Assembly: GCF_021021415.1 (NCBI RefSeq)
Contig: NZ_JAINWJ010000030.1
Span: 38,169 to 102,168, forward strand
DNA length: 64,000 bases
Direction of reading: 5' to 3'
Source of the DNA: Martelella mediterranea
Lineage (GTDB): Bacteria; Pseudomonadota; Alphaproteobacteria; Rhizobiales; Rhizobiaceae
A program made the position numbers and the translations under genes. Positions 7,849-16,325 of the stretch are shown here, piece after piece (position 1 is the stretch's first letter; every line of letters starts with the position of its first letter). Under the pieces are notes generated by a model that was not told the DNA's origin, made no database searches, and worked only from the letters and a program-made list of their open reading frames with translations.

Positions 7849-9834
7849 CTAGAGATCCATCCCATCGTTGGGGTCGAGCGAAACCTGTCGCGCCACGCGC
7901 TGCATCGTGCGGTTCATTCGACTATTGCGCGCGACTTCTTCCTGATCATCATCGAAGGGGTCGATCTCGAATTCGTTTTCGATTGGCTCCTTTTTCTCGA
8001 CGGGCTGGGCGCGGCCGAGCTCCGGCTGGCGGCGCCGTTCGGAATCGGTGGTATCCTCGTCGTTGCCAGCGTTGCCAGATCGGTCGGTGTGAAGCGTCGG
8101 CTTGGGCGGTAGTGGCAACGCGCTCCATTCGTCTTTTTCGGCTTCGGCAGGGTCCGCTATGGATGGCGGTGGCAGAATGCGCTCCTCGAAACGGCGGTCC
8201 TCAAAGTAGCGAACCTTCTTCGCGCGGATCGGCGATATGCCAGCGACCATGACGATTTCGTCCGCTGGCGGGAGTTGCATGACCTCACCTGGCGTTAGCA
8301 GCGGCCTTGCGGTTTCCTGCCGCGACACCATCAGATGGCCGAGCCAGGGTGAAAGCCTGTGCCCCGCATAGTTCTTCATCGCCCGCATCTCAGTCGCTGT
8401 ACCGAGCGCATCACTCACCCGTTTCGCGGTTCGCTCGTCATTGGTGGCGAAGCTCACCCGGACGTGGCAATTGTCGAGGATCGAGTTGTTCGGCCCGTAG
8501 GCCTTCTCGATCTGGTTCAGCGACTGCGCTATCAGGAAACTCTTGAGCCCGTAGCCTGCCATGAAGGCGAGCGCGCTCTCGAAGAAGTCGAGGCGGCCGA
8601 GTGCTGGAAACTCGTCCAGCATCAGCAGCAATTTGTGCCGCGCGGTTCTGGCCTGCAGGTCTTCGGTCAGCCGCCGGCCGATCTGATTAAGGATGAGGCG
8701 GATGAGCGGTTTGGTCCGATTGATGTCGGAGGGCGGTACGACAAGGTAGAGTGTCGCCGGGCGCTTGCCGCCTACCAAATCAGTGATGCGCCAGTCGCAG
8801 CGGCGCGTCACCTTCGCGACGACAGGATCGCGGTAGAGCCCGAGGAACGACATGGCGGTAGAAAGGACGCCGCTGCGTTCATTGTCGGACTTGTTAAGGA
8901 GTTCGCGGGCCGCGCTGGCGATAACCGGATGCGGCCCGGCTTCGCCAAGATGCGCCGTCTTCATCATGGCGGCGAGCGTGGATTCAATGGGGCGTTTCGG
9001 ATCGGACAGGAGAGCGGCGACGCCGGCGAGTGTCTTGTCCTTTTCCGCATAAAGGACATGGAGGATGGCGCCGACCAAAAGTGCGTGGCTGGTCTTCTCC
9101 CAGTGATTGCGCTTTTCCAGCGAACCCTCGGGATCGACGAGGATGTCGGCTATGTTCTGAACGTCGCGCACCTCCCATTCGCCGCGTCGAACTTCGAGCA
9201 AAGGATTGTAGGCGGAGGACTCGGGGTTGGTTGGATCGAACAGGAGCACGCGGCCGTGCCGGACGCGAAAGCCTGCCGTGAGCTGCCAGTTCTCCCCCTT
9301 GATGTCGTGGACGATGGCCGAGCCCGGCCAGGTCAGAAGCGACGGAATGACCAGACCGACGCCCTTGCCCGAGCGGGTCGGCGCGAAGCACAACACATGC
9401 TCCGGTCCCTCATGCCGAAGATAGTCGTCCTTGAGCTTACCCAGGACGACGCCATCGGGGCCAAGCAGACCGGCAGACTTGATCTCATCAGCTTTCGCCC
9501 ATCTTGCCGATCCATAGGTGAAAACGTTCGGCGCCTCGCGAGCACGCCAGACCGACATAAGAATGGCTACAGCAATTGCCAGGAAGCCGCCCGAGGCAGC
9601 AATGATGGCTCCCTCAATGAAGATCGGAGGGGCATAGGCATCGTAGAAATACCACCACCAGAAGAACGCGGGTGGATAGTAAATCGGCCACCCTCCGACT
9701 TCGAACCAGGGCGCGCCGAGTTGCGCCTGAAAGCCTAGGCGCCAGGCGGTCCACTCTGTCGCCGCCCAGGTAGTGGTGAGGACGATGGTGAAAACGACGA
9801 GGATTTGCCCCCAGAGAATTTTCGTACCTGACAT
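7849..9834 (-). CDS. traG: Type IV secretion coupling protein TraG/VirD4
   Basis: This 661-residue membrane ATPase links the relaxosome to the mating channel. Two N-terminal membrane segments (about 8-28 and 72-95) precede the nucleotide-binding domain with Walker A APTRSGKG (151-158) and the Walker B-region LLLMLDEFPALG. The sequence then matches TraG/VirD4 through SNQIEKAYGPNN and the C-terminal acidic tail. TTG at 9852 is possible, but ATG at 9834 fits the family start better. It is followed by the CopG gene and separated from the relaxase by a CDF/MerR cassette, which looks inserted. Confidence 0.93.
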   Translation of the reverse strand: MSGTKILWGQILVVFTIVLTTTWAATEWTAWRLGFQAQLGAPWFEVGGWPIYYPPAFFWWWYFYDAYAPPIFIEGAIIAASGGFLAIAVAILMSVWRAREAPNVFTYGSARWAKADEIKSAGLLGPDGVVLGKLKDDYLRHEGPEHVLCFAPTRSGKGVGLVIPSLLTWPGSAIVHDIKGENWQLTAGFRVRHGRVLLFDPTNPESSAYNPLLEVRRGEWEVRDVQNIADILVDPEGSLEKRNHWEKTSHALLVGAILHVLYAEKDKTLAGVAALLSDPKRPIESTLAAMMKTAHLGEAGPHPVIASAARELLNKSDNERSGVLSTAMSFLGLYRDPVVAKVTRRCDWRITDLVGGKRPATLYLVVPPSDINRTKPLIRLILNQIGRRLTEDLQARTARHKLLLMLDEFPALGRLDFFESALAFMAGYGLKSFLIAQSLNQIEKAYGPNNSILDNCHVRVSFATNDERTAKRVSDALGTATEMRAMKNYAGHRLSPWLGHLMVSRQETARPLLTPGEVMQLPPADEIVMVAGISPIRAKKVRYFEDRRFEERILPPPSIADPAEAEKDEWSALPLPPKPTLHTDRSGNAGNDEDTTDSERRRQPELGRAQPVEKKEPIENEFEIDPFDDDQEEVARNSRMNRTMQRVARQVSLDPNDGMDL

Positions 9835-10077
9835 GGTTCCAGTCTCGCGCAAATATCGGAACGCTGAGCGGCAAGATCAGGGACAACAAGTCCATTTTCT
9901 CACGGATCGTAAGAACGGCGACCAACGGATAAACAACGGCGGGAGGGACGGAAACTTAAGAAAACAATTCGTCAGTTGAAATGGGGCACCGATTATTGGC
10001 TGCGAAATTGGTCAGGTGATCGCAGCGTGGGACCTGCAGCGCGTACTAGGGTCTCCACGGATCAACGAGACGGCTTT

Positions 10078-10725
10078 TTACCGCAACATGTGGACGCCAT
10101 GAACGCGCCCGGCCTCCCGCCACTCGCGCGAGGCGTCTCGGAGGATGGTGGCGGCGCCGTGGATCGCGAGCACTGCCATGAGGCTGGCTACGACGAAATC
10201 CGGCCAGCCTGTTCCGGTGCCGAACACGCCCAGAGCTGCGAGCAGAACGGCCACATTAGCGACCACGTCGTTTCGGGAACAGATCCACACAGAGCGCATG
10301 TTGGCATCCCCTTCTCGAAAGGCCGTCAACAGGAACAGACATGCGACATTCATCACCAATGCAAGCGTGCCGATTATCCCCATCGTAGCCGCATGAGGCA
10401 CCGAGCCGTTGGCCAAGTGCCAGACAACGGTCGCTAGTACCCAGAGCCCGAAGATCCACATCGACGCTCCCTTCACCCATGCCGCTCCAGCGCGCCAACG
10501 CAGGCTTGACCCGAAAACAGCCAGGCTGATGGCGTAGTTCGCGGCGTCTGCAAAGAAATCCAGCGCATCGGCCTGAAGCGCCGCGGAGCCGGCGACAAGG
10601 CCAGCCACGATCTCGGCGATAAACATCCCGGCATTGATGGCGAGGACGATCCAGAGCACACGGCGAAAGCGCGGTGAGCCGTTGTTGGACGACGAGGCAC
10701 AGGTTTCGGATGAGCAGCAGGCCAT
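10078..10725 (-). CDS. Compact cation diffusion facilitator (TM domain only)
   Basis: The 215-residue protein has a cysteine-bearing start (MACCSSETCASS) and six hydrophobic segments with the CDF signature ALQADALDFFADA and a later SRNDVVAN motif, whose Asp residues form the metal site. It lacks the C-terminal cytoplasmic domain of classic CDF exporters such as CzcD. It would export Zn, Cd, Co or Pb. It is divergent from a MerR gene, with a MerR-type operator between them. AGGA lies 7 bases before the ATG. Confidence 0.82.
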   Translation of the reverse strand: MACCSSETCASSSNNGSPRFRRVLWIVLAINAGMFIAEIVAGLVAGSAALQADALDFFADAANYAISLAVFGSSLRWRAGAAWVKGASMWIFGLWVLATVVWHLANGSVPHAATMGIIGTLALVMNVACLFLLTAFREGDANMRSVWICSRNDVVANVAVLLAALGVFGTGTGWPDFVVASLMAVLAIHGAATILRDASREWREAGRVHGVHMLR

Positions 10726-10757
10726 AGGCGAGTCCTATATTTTCGATTTTGCGCTAT

Positions 10758-10788
10758 TCTCTAGCGTCTATAGTAACTATAGGGTCAA
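10758..10788 (-). promoter_or_regulatory. PbrR/CadR-type promoter of the CDF gene
   Basis: On the minus strand TTGACC (10788-10783) and TAGAGA (10763-10758) are 19 bases apart and flank the dyad ctatag-taa-ctatag (10768-10782). The -35 end is only three bases from the merR start codon, so regulator binding would probably also shut merR. Related sites occur at 27249-27279 and 27971-28001. Confidence 0.8.
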
Positions 10789-10791
10789 GCG

Positions 10792-11199
10792 ATGCGTGAC
10801 GACGGCTATCAAATTGGCGATCTTGCGCGGCACACGGGCACGAAGGTCGTGACGATCCGCTACTACGAGAAAATCGGCCTCTTGCCCGAAGCCGGGCGCA
10901 GCGCTGGAAACTACCGCGTCTATGGTCAAGCTGAATTGGACCGGCTTCGCTTCATTCGTCGATGCCGGGCGCTGGGCTTCTCTCTGGATCAGGTGAAGGA
11001 ACTTGTCGCTCTGTCCTCGGACGAGGAACGCCCTTGCGCGGAAGTTGACGCCTTGACCCGAGAGCATCTCGACGAGATCGAGCGCAAGATCGCCGATCTC
11101 AAATCTCTTGCCGACCAGCTTCGTCGCATCAGCGCAAGCTGCGACGGTGCGACCCACATTTCGAATTGTCGCATCATCGAGGCGCTCAGCGAAACGTGA
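10792..11199 (+). CDS. MerR-family divalent-metal sensor (CadR/PbrR/ZntR-like)
   Basis: The 135-residue regulator has the winged-helix start (YQIGDLARHTGTKVVTIRYYEKIGLLP), a dimerisation helix and cysteines C82, C117 and C126 (C-x8-C). The first cysteine marks divalent-metal sensors, as CueR has serine at that place. It is divergent from a compact CDF, which it presumably activates through the 19-bp-spacer promoter between them. The ATG sits next to the operator, with AGGG at 10781-10784 the only Shine-Dalgarno-like sequence, so translation may be weak or start on a near-leaderless mRNA. Confidence 0.87.
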   Translation: MRDDGYQIGDLARHTGTKVVTIRYYEKIGLLPEAGRSAGNYRVYGQAELDRLRFIRRCRALGFSLDQVKELVALSSDEERPCAEVDALTREHLDEIERKIADLKSLADQLRRISASCDGATHISNCRIIEALSET

Positions 11200-11240
11200 G
11201 ACTGATGGCGACCTGACAAGCGTCGGCGCGTCTGCGAGTA

Positions 11241-12980
11241 CTACCGCCCCAGCCCCCGCTTGCGGCCGAAGCTCCAATCTACACCACCGTCGCCGCGCGC
11301 GACGCCGGAGATATGGCGGCCGAGATGTTTCTCCATCGATGGCGTCCAGGGCACGAGCTGGAAGCCGAGCCCGTCGTCGATCATCGCGAAGCGACCAGAG
11401 GCGAGCGTCAGGCGCTGGCGATAGGCGCCGGCGACATGCTCGCCGGCACCTGCACGCTGGAACGGTTGTCCGGTCTTCGCCGCTAGTTTCTCGCCGATTT
11501 CGTCCAACTCGCGCCGGCGGAGCGTGTCGATGAGATTGCGGCTGAAGACGATGCGCCGCCCCTGCCGCTGGGCCAAGCCTTCCCCGATGAGGTGGTCGGC
11601 CCGCCTGTCGAGAGCGTCGCGTACTTCCCCGCCAAACCCGTTTTCTGACAGCGCGGCCGGCTCGCGCGCGATGTTCTGCCGGTCGAGCCAGGTCGCACCC
11701 GATGCCGTCACCTGCCGTTCGATGTCGAGATCGGAGCGCACCGCGAGCGCGATCCGCCGCTGGCCGCGGGAATCGTCATAGGCGCGCAGCTCGACGATCG
11801 AGCCCGGCGCGCTATCGCCGGCGGCGCTGAGATCGGCGAGCTTGAAGTGATGGGATCGACCGTCGATGCCGTCGACCACGGCATAGGCCGTGCCCTTGAT
11901 CTCATCATCGAGGCCGCGCTCGACCAGACGCCCGACGATGGGCGCGTCGAGGCTTTCGGCTGCCAACACGTAGTCCGCCGATCCACGCTCAATGCCGCGC
12001 TCGGTCAACGCGCGGTGCATGCGCCTGATGATGTCGCCGCGCTCCCCGAGTTCACGCAGCATCGCCTCGGCCTTGTCGCCGATCATCCATTGACCGGGGC
12101 CGACCTGCTCGGCCAAGCCGAGTGTTTCCAGCTTGCGCAGGCGCCCGACCTTCAGCGCATGGAATTCATCCGGTTGTTCGCCCGGCGGCGGAGCGAGGTC
12201 GATCACTCCGGTGCGCCGGCCATCGCGCACAAGCTGACGGTCGAGCTGGGTCCAGCGCTCGGTCTCGATCTGGTTTTCGAGGGTCCGTCGGATATCGAGA
12301 TCGGTGCGCGGGCCGAGTTCCTGGGTGATGAGATCGCGTGCGCGGTCACGCATGCCTTCCTTGATATAGTCCCGCGATATCACGAGGTCCTCGCCGTCGT
12401 CGCGTTTGCCGCGCACGATCAGATGGATATGCGGGTATTCGGTGTTCCAGTGATCGACGGCGACCCAGTCGAGTTCGGTGCCGAGATCCTTCTCCATCTG
12501 TCCTACGAGATCGCTGGTTAAGGATCGCAGGTCCGACATCTCCAGAGCATCGTCGGGCGAGACGATGAAGCGGAAATGGTGCCTGTCGTCCTCGCAGCGC
12601 TCGGCGAAGGCCCTGCCGTCTGCTTCTTCCTCTCCCGGCCCGAACAGGCGCGCCTTCTCCCCGTCTCGGGTGACGCCGTCGCGGCGCAGATAGTCGAGAT
12701 GGGTGCCGAGCGACGCCGTCCGGCCGGAATGGCGAACCACGCGCGCCTTGATGACCGCGCCGCGCGAGCGCGCGGTGATGAGACGATTGGCCTGGATACT
12801 GGCGCGCTGGCCGTGGCCGAAGCGCGAGCGGTTGCCGGACGTGATGCGCCCGGATCGCGAGACGCCGCCGCCTGCCTTCTTCGCGGCCGCCAGCGCCTGG
12901 GCGATGAAGGGACGCGCCGCCTGCGCACGGGTCGAACGGATACGGCCAGGCCGAATGCGGAACTCGCGATCATCGGCCAT
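11241..12980 (-). CDS. rlxS: VirD2-like relaxase (DUF3363)
   Basis: The 579-residue relaxase nicks oriT and pilots the transferred strand. The N-terminal region (about 75-190) holds the candidate catalytic tyrosine Y97 (HLDYLRRDG) and the metal-binding motif HWNT...HIHLIV (177-189). The rest is the DUF3363 extension typical of ICE relaxases from alphaproteobacteria. The start at 12980 (MADDREFRIRPGRIR) matches family members. Four palindromic repeats and a long inverted repeat lie immediately upstream (12990-13149), a typical place for oriT. Confidence 0.9.
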   Translation of the reverse strand: MADDREFRIRPGRIRSTRAQAARPFIAQALAAAKKAGGGVSRSGRITSGNRSRFGHGQRASIQANRLITARSRGAVIKARVVRHSGRTASLGTHLDYLRRDGVTRDGEKARLFGPGEEEADGRAFAERCEDDRHHFRFIVSPDDALEMSDLRSLTSDLVGQMEKDLGTELDWVAVDHWNTEYPHIHLIVRGKRDDGEDLVISRDYIKEGMRDRARDLITQELGPRTDLDIRRTLENQIETERWTQLDRQLVRDGRRTGVIDLAPPPGEQPDEFHALKVGRLRKLETLGLAEQVGPGQWMIGDKAEAMLRELGERGDIIRRMHRALTERGIERGSADYVLAAESLDAPIVGRLVERGLDDEIKGTAYAVVDGIDGRSHHFKLADLSAAGDSAPGSIVELRAYDDSRGQRRIALAVRSDLDIERQVTASGATWLDRQNIAREPAALSENGFGGEVRDALDRRADHLIGEGLAQRQGRRIVFSRNLIDTLRRRELDEIGEKLAAKTGQPFQRAGAGEHVAGAYRQRLTLASGRFAMIDDGLGFQLVPWTPSMEKHLGRHISGVARGDGGVDWSFGRKRGLGR

Positions 12981-12989
12981 GGCATCGCT

Positions 12990-13149
12990 CCGCAATGTGC
13001 GGAAAACCCAGTAAATCTAGGATGTTGAACGCTCGGCGCACATTGCGGCAGAGCCGGACAATGTGCGGAGCGTCCAAGAAAATCCCACAAAAACAACCGA
13101 CCGACCGGCGCGCAATGTGCGCCCTTTTATCCTGCCATCGGTCGGTTGT
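12990..13149. other. oriT-like or operator region: palindromic repeats and a 12-bp inverted repeat
   Basis: Four copies related to ccgca-atg-tgcgg lie at 12990-13002, 13036-13048 (inverted), about 13056-13068 (half site) and 13110-13122 (gcgca-atg-tgcgc). The last sits in the loop of a perfect inverted repeat, acaaccgaccga (13093-13104) and tcggtcggttgt (13138-13149). The first site is 9 bases upstream of the relaxase start. The region could be oriT, a relaxosome-protein binding array or an autoregulatory operator. The nick site cannot be assigned by eye. Confidence 0.55.
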
Positions 13150-13223
13150 GATTCCTGCCGCTACCGCTCGCGTAGTCCATGACACGCCAGAGCCCGAGAT
13201 CCTGCGATGAGGACTGCAACGCG

Positions 13224-13991
13224 TCATGGGTCAGCCCCCGTATCATCCTGCGCAATGACGATGGTCTTCGGGTGGGAATGATCCTCGATATCGCGCTGCA
13301 CCGGCACGGAAGCAGAGGTGCCATCCGTCTGCTTGACTATGGCGCGGTCCGCGACTGTCCGGCGGTCAACTGAGCGCGGGACGAACAGCGGCGCCTCGCG
13401 CCAGTCGGGCGGCGGTGATGGCGCAGCCGGAGCGCCGGGCGACGGCACCGTTGCGCCCAGCGCCGGTGCAAGCAGATCGACATAGGCGCGCGTTTCGGCT
13501 GGCAATGGGCGGCCGGTCGCGAGGTATTCGTCATAGCGATCCGGCCCCGCATTGTAGGCCGCCAGCATCGCCGGGATCGTGCCGTAACGGTCGTACATCT
13601 CGCGCAAATAGGCGGCGCCCGCCAGGATGTTGTCGCGCGGGTCGAAGGGATCGGAGCCGAGACGATGTCGAATCCGCAGATCATCCCATGTCGCCGGCAT
13701 GACCTGCATCAACCCTTGAGCGCCGGCATGGGAGACCGCGCGCGCATCGCCTGCGCTCTCTGCGCCCATGACGGCGACAATCCAGCGTTCGGGAATGCCG
13801 AACCGCTGCGCCGCCTTGGCGATATGGGCGGCAATGGGATCGCGGAATTCGGGTCGCCCGGCGGGCGCCGGCTGTGCGGATGCGTTGCCGGTGTCGAGCG
13901 TGGTGACGACCAAGCCGGAAAGGAGAAAGAGCACGATGCGGCCGCAGGGACCGCACCGCCGCAATGTTGCTGACGGACCGATGAGCGGCAT
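13224..13991 (-). CDS. VirB1-like lytic transglycosylase
   Basis: The 255-residue protein has an N-terminal hydrophobic signal segment (18-35) and a soluble-lytic-transglycosylase domain with catalytic E78 in AESAGDARAVS, followed by GAQGLMQVMP and AAYNAGPDRYDEY. It would cut peptidoglycan locally for assembly of the conjugation channel. A Pro-rich C-terminal tail follows. The gene starts 3 bases after the DUF736 stop, in the long minus-strand operon ending with the relaxase. Confidence 0.9.
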   Translation of the reverse strand: MPLIGPSATLRRCGPCGRIVLFLLSGLVVTTLDTGNASAQPAPAGRPEFRDPIAAHIAKAAQRFGIPERWIVAVMGAESAGDARAVSHAGAQGLMQVMPATWDDLRIRHRLGSDPFDPRDNILAGAAYLREMYDRYGTIPAMLAAYNAGPDRYDEYLATGRPLPAETRAYVDLLAPALGATVPSPGAPAAPSPPPDWREAPLFVPRSVDRRTVADRAIVKQTDGTSASVPVQRDIEDHSHPKTIVIAQDDTGADP

Positions 13992-13994
13992 CGA

Positions 13995-14330
13995 TCAGTC
14001 CTGCTCGTCACGCTTCTTCGGACGGGTCCAGTGCAGACCCCAGTCATGTCCATCCTCGTCCGACTGGAACAGCCGGGCACGCACTGGAAACGCGAATGCC
14101 GGGTCATCGAGGACGACGGAGATGAACGTGCCGGCGCGGTCGCCGGTATGTTTCCAGCCGGCGCCGACCTCGGGTCCGGTCTCGTCGCCGAGATGAACGC
14201 GGTAGGCCGGCGCGTTCTCGCTGTCGGCATTCTCGGCCGTGACGAAGGTGAGTGCGCAGTCGAAGGACAGCGAGCGCATGCGACCGCTATAGCCGCTTTC
14301 CGTGCGCGTGAATTGTCCGATTTGGGGCAT
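13995..14330 (-). CDS. DUF736 conjugation-associated protein
   Basis: The 111-residue protein shows the DUF736 pattern: IGQF-x-GYSGRMRSL, an AENADSENAPAYRVHLG strand, EVGAGWK, and the tail W-TRP. The family is almost confined to alphaproteobacterial ICEs and plasmids, between traF and the lytic transglycosylase. Its function is unknown. A second, divergent DUF736 gene lies at 30883-31203. The internal ATG at 14330 is chosen because family members start with MPQIG-like sequence. Confidence 0.88.
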   Translation of the reverse strand: MPQIGQFTRTESGYSGRMRSLSFDCALTFVTAENADSENAPAYRVHLGDETGPEVGAGWKHTGDRAGTFISVVLDDPAFAFPVRARLFQSDEDGHDWGLHWTRPKKRDEQD

Positions 14331-14378
14331 GGTGAACACCTGTTTGAATGCGGTGGGATTGCGGGAAGGCGTGCGTCG

Positions 14379-14924
14379 TCACCGCGTCGGCGCGCGCCAC
14401 ACGAAGCGGCCATCGCCGTCTTCGTCGGTGTAAAGAGGGACGGCCCGGCCAATGACGGTCGTCGCCGGAAGCGGTCCGAAATACCGCCCATCAAGGCTGT
14501 CGGAGACTTGCCAGTTCATGAGAAAAAGTTCGTCGGCGGCGACGGTGCGGCAGCCGCTCCAGACCGGCAGTGGGCGGTCCAGGCGATCGCGGTCGCGGGC
14601 CTCGCCCATCGCGATTCCGTCGACCGTGATGGTGCGGCCGATCCGGCATATGCGCTGTCCCGGCAGCCCGAGGACGCGCTTCAGGATCGGCAAGTCGCGG
14701 CCGATATAACCGCGCTCGACCATGAAGTCCTCGAGCGGCTCGGGCGGCATCACGGCGACCAGATCGGGGACGTCGAGATGCGCGGCGGGTTCGATGCGGT
14801 AGAGCCCGATCGGTGCGCTGGCCGACACATTCCAGACGAGCTTGAGCGAGGTCGGAACGATGGCGGCCGCGGTTACGCCCATGGCGGTGAAGTAGGTCAG
14901 CATGACGTAGCCGAAGCGGGTCAT
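14379..14924 (-). CDS. traF: TraF conjugative signal peptidase (S26 family)
   Basis: The 181-residue inner-membrane protease has one N-terminal membrane segment (5-25) followed by SASAPIGLYR, which holds the nucleophilic serine region, and LPILKRVLGLPGQ with the catalytic lysine. Plasmid TraF matures and cyclises pilin, so this is probably its role. A longer frame reaches 15236, but ATG at 14924 overlaps the DUF2840 stop as ATGA and gives the normal family length. Confidence 0.9.
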   Translation of the reverse strand: MTRFGYVMLTYFTAMGVTAAAIVPTSLKLVWNVSASAPIGLYRIEPAAHLDVPDLVAVMPPEPLEDFMVERGYIGRDLPILKRVLGLPGQRICRIGRTITVDGIAMGEARDRDRLDRPLPVWSGCRTVAADELFLMNWQVSDSLDGRYFGPLPATTVIGRAVPLYTDEDGDGRFVWRAPTR

Positions 14925-15442
14925 CGTTCGATCTCCCGCCGCTTGAGCCAGGCCTGGTGGCGCTCCTGCGTGTAGGGACGCGGCTCGTGGCCGGCGCTCA
15001 TCCGGTGCGCCACATGGCGCCAGTGATCGGGGGCGGCGTCGCAGGGATCGACGTCCGAGGCTTCCACCGCGTCGATGTGCTGGAGCACCTTCTCGACCTT
15101 CGGCCAGCCTTCGATCTTGAGCAGGATTTCGGCGCCGGGGCGCACGAAGGGAAGCGTCTGATAGGCGGAGCCCGGAGCGACCGCGCGCAGGATGTCGATG
15201 CGCGAGATGACGGTGCCGTAGTCGTTCGCCGCCCAACGCACGAAGGCGAAGACGGCGCCCGGCCGGAAGGAGACGACCCGTCGGCGGCGGTCGATGATTC
15301 GCTCACCGGCCTCGCGGCCAAAGCGAATCCAATATTCGATCCCGCCCTCGATCCAGGTCAGTTCGACATGCGTGAGTGCGTCGGAAGTGTGGGCGGACGG
15401 CATCGGGCCGGCGCCGACACCTGCGGCTGTGGCGCCGGTCAT
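14921..15442 (-). CDS. DUF2840 protein
   Basis: The 173-residue protein contains the DUF2840 core (THVELTWIEGGIEYWIRFGREAGERIIDRRRRVVSF and FVRWAANDYGTVISRIDILRA). The family sits between parA and traF in alphaproteobacterial transfer operons and has no known activity. It overlaps both neighbours by four bases (ATGA), which suggests translational coupling. It is soluble, with no signal or membrane segment. Confidence 0.85.
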   Translation of the reverse strand: MTGATAAGVGAGPMPSAHTSDALTHVELTWIEGGIEYWIRFGREAGERIIDRRRRVVSFRPGAVFAFVRWAANDYGTVISRIDILRAVAPGSAYQTLPFVRPGAEILLKIEGWPKVEKVLQHIDAVEASDVDPCDAAPDHWRHVAHRMSAGHEPRPYTQERHQAWLKRREIER

Positions 15443-15690
15443 GAGGGGTCTCCTTCGCGCTTGGGGAATTCGCGTTCGAGCAACTCGCGCAGCATGTCGG
15501 CGACGGTGACGCCGCGCTGGAACGCGGCGATCTTGATGCGCCCGCGCAGCTCGGGCGTGATGTCGATGGTCAGGCGGGCGGTGAACCCGGACCGCTTGCC
15601 GTCACGGGGAGCGGCATCGTCGGACCTGATCCACTGCTCGGGATCGCCTGGTCTCGTGGCGAAGGCGCGGCGGTTTGGACGGTCGCTCAT
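15439..15690 (-). CDS. Small ribbon-helix-helix partition partner of ParA
   Basis: The 83-residue basic protein has a C-terminal ribbon-helix-helix motif (FTARLTIDITPELRGRIKIAAFQRGVTVADMLRELLEREF). It starts at 15690, overlapping parA by four bases, and overlaps DUF2840 in the same way. Its position after parA suggests a centromere-binding or autoregulatory role like ParG/Omega. That function is inferred from context. A longer reading frame upstream overlaps parA and is not needed. Confidence 0.8.
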   Translation of the reverse strand: MSDRPNRRAFATRPGDPEQWIRSDDAAPRDGKRSGFTARLTIDITPELRGRIKIAAFQRGVTVADMLRELLEREFPKREGDPS

Positions 15691-16325
15691 GGTGCGAGCC
15701 TTCCGATCTCGGCCGCGAGCGCCGACACTTCCCGCGCGGCGATGCTGTCTGCATCGCACTCGCAAACGAGGCGGCCGGACCGCGCGGCCGACGCAAAGAT
15801 GACGCGCTGGCCGATCGTCGCGCGCAGCGCGGGAGGGTCCTGGTCGGCGAGCGCATCACCGGTCTCGCGCGCGATGATGGTTCGTGCCGGACAACGGTTG
15901 AGGACGAAGCGCACGGCGAGCTGCGGACGGAATATCCGCGCCTCCTCGATCAGGCGCAGGATCTCCGCCGAGGCCCAGCCATCGAGAGGTGACGGCTGCA
16001 CCGGAATGAGGATGACGTCGGCGGCAAGCAGCGCCGAGCGCATCAGCCCCGCGACGCGCGGCGGACCGTCGATGACGACATTGTCGGCAGTGCGGGCGAG
16101 TTCAGGCGCTTCGTGGTGGAGCGTATCCCGCGCCAGGCCAATGACGCCGAAACGTCGCGGCAGACTCTCGTGGCTGCGCCTTTCCGACCAGTCGAGTGCC
16201 GATCCCTGCGGGTCAGCATCGATCAGGGTGACAGTGCGTCCGCCTCGTGCCCATTCGCCGGCGAGGTGCAAGGCGAGCGTCGTCTTGCCGACACCGCCCT
16301 TCTGATTGAGGAACGCCGCAATCAT
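15687..16325 (-). CDS. parA: ParA-type partition ATPase
   Basis: The 212-residue protein begins with the deviant Walker A motif FLNQKGGVGKTTLA, followed by LIDADPQGSALDW and VVIDGPPRVAG (Walker B). The short length, lacking an N-terminal HTH, matches type Ib ParA/VirC1-like proteins. It could partition the element while it is extrachromosomal or help relaxosome placement. It overlaps repA and the RHH gene by four bases each. Confidence 0.92.
   Translation of the reverse strand: MIAAFLNQKGGVGKTTLALHLAGEWARGGRTVTLIDADPQGSALDWSERRSHESLPRRFGVIGLARDTLHHEAPELARTADNVVIDGPPRVAGLMRSALLAADVILIPVQPSPLDGWASAEILRLIEEARIFRPQLAVRFVLNRCPARTIIARETGDALADQDPPALRATIGQRVIFASAARSGRLVCECDADSIAAREVSALAAEIGRLAP

Noticed and set aside
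8359..9738. A 459-codon plus-strand frame opposite traG
   Set aside because: It mirrors traG codons and has no domain of its own.
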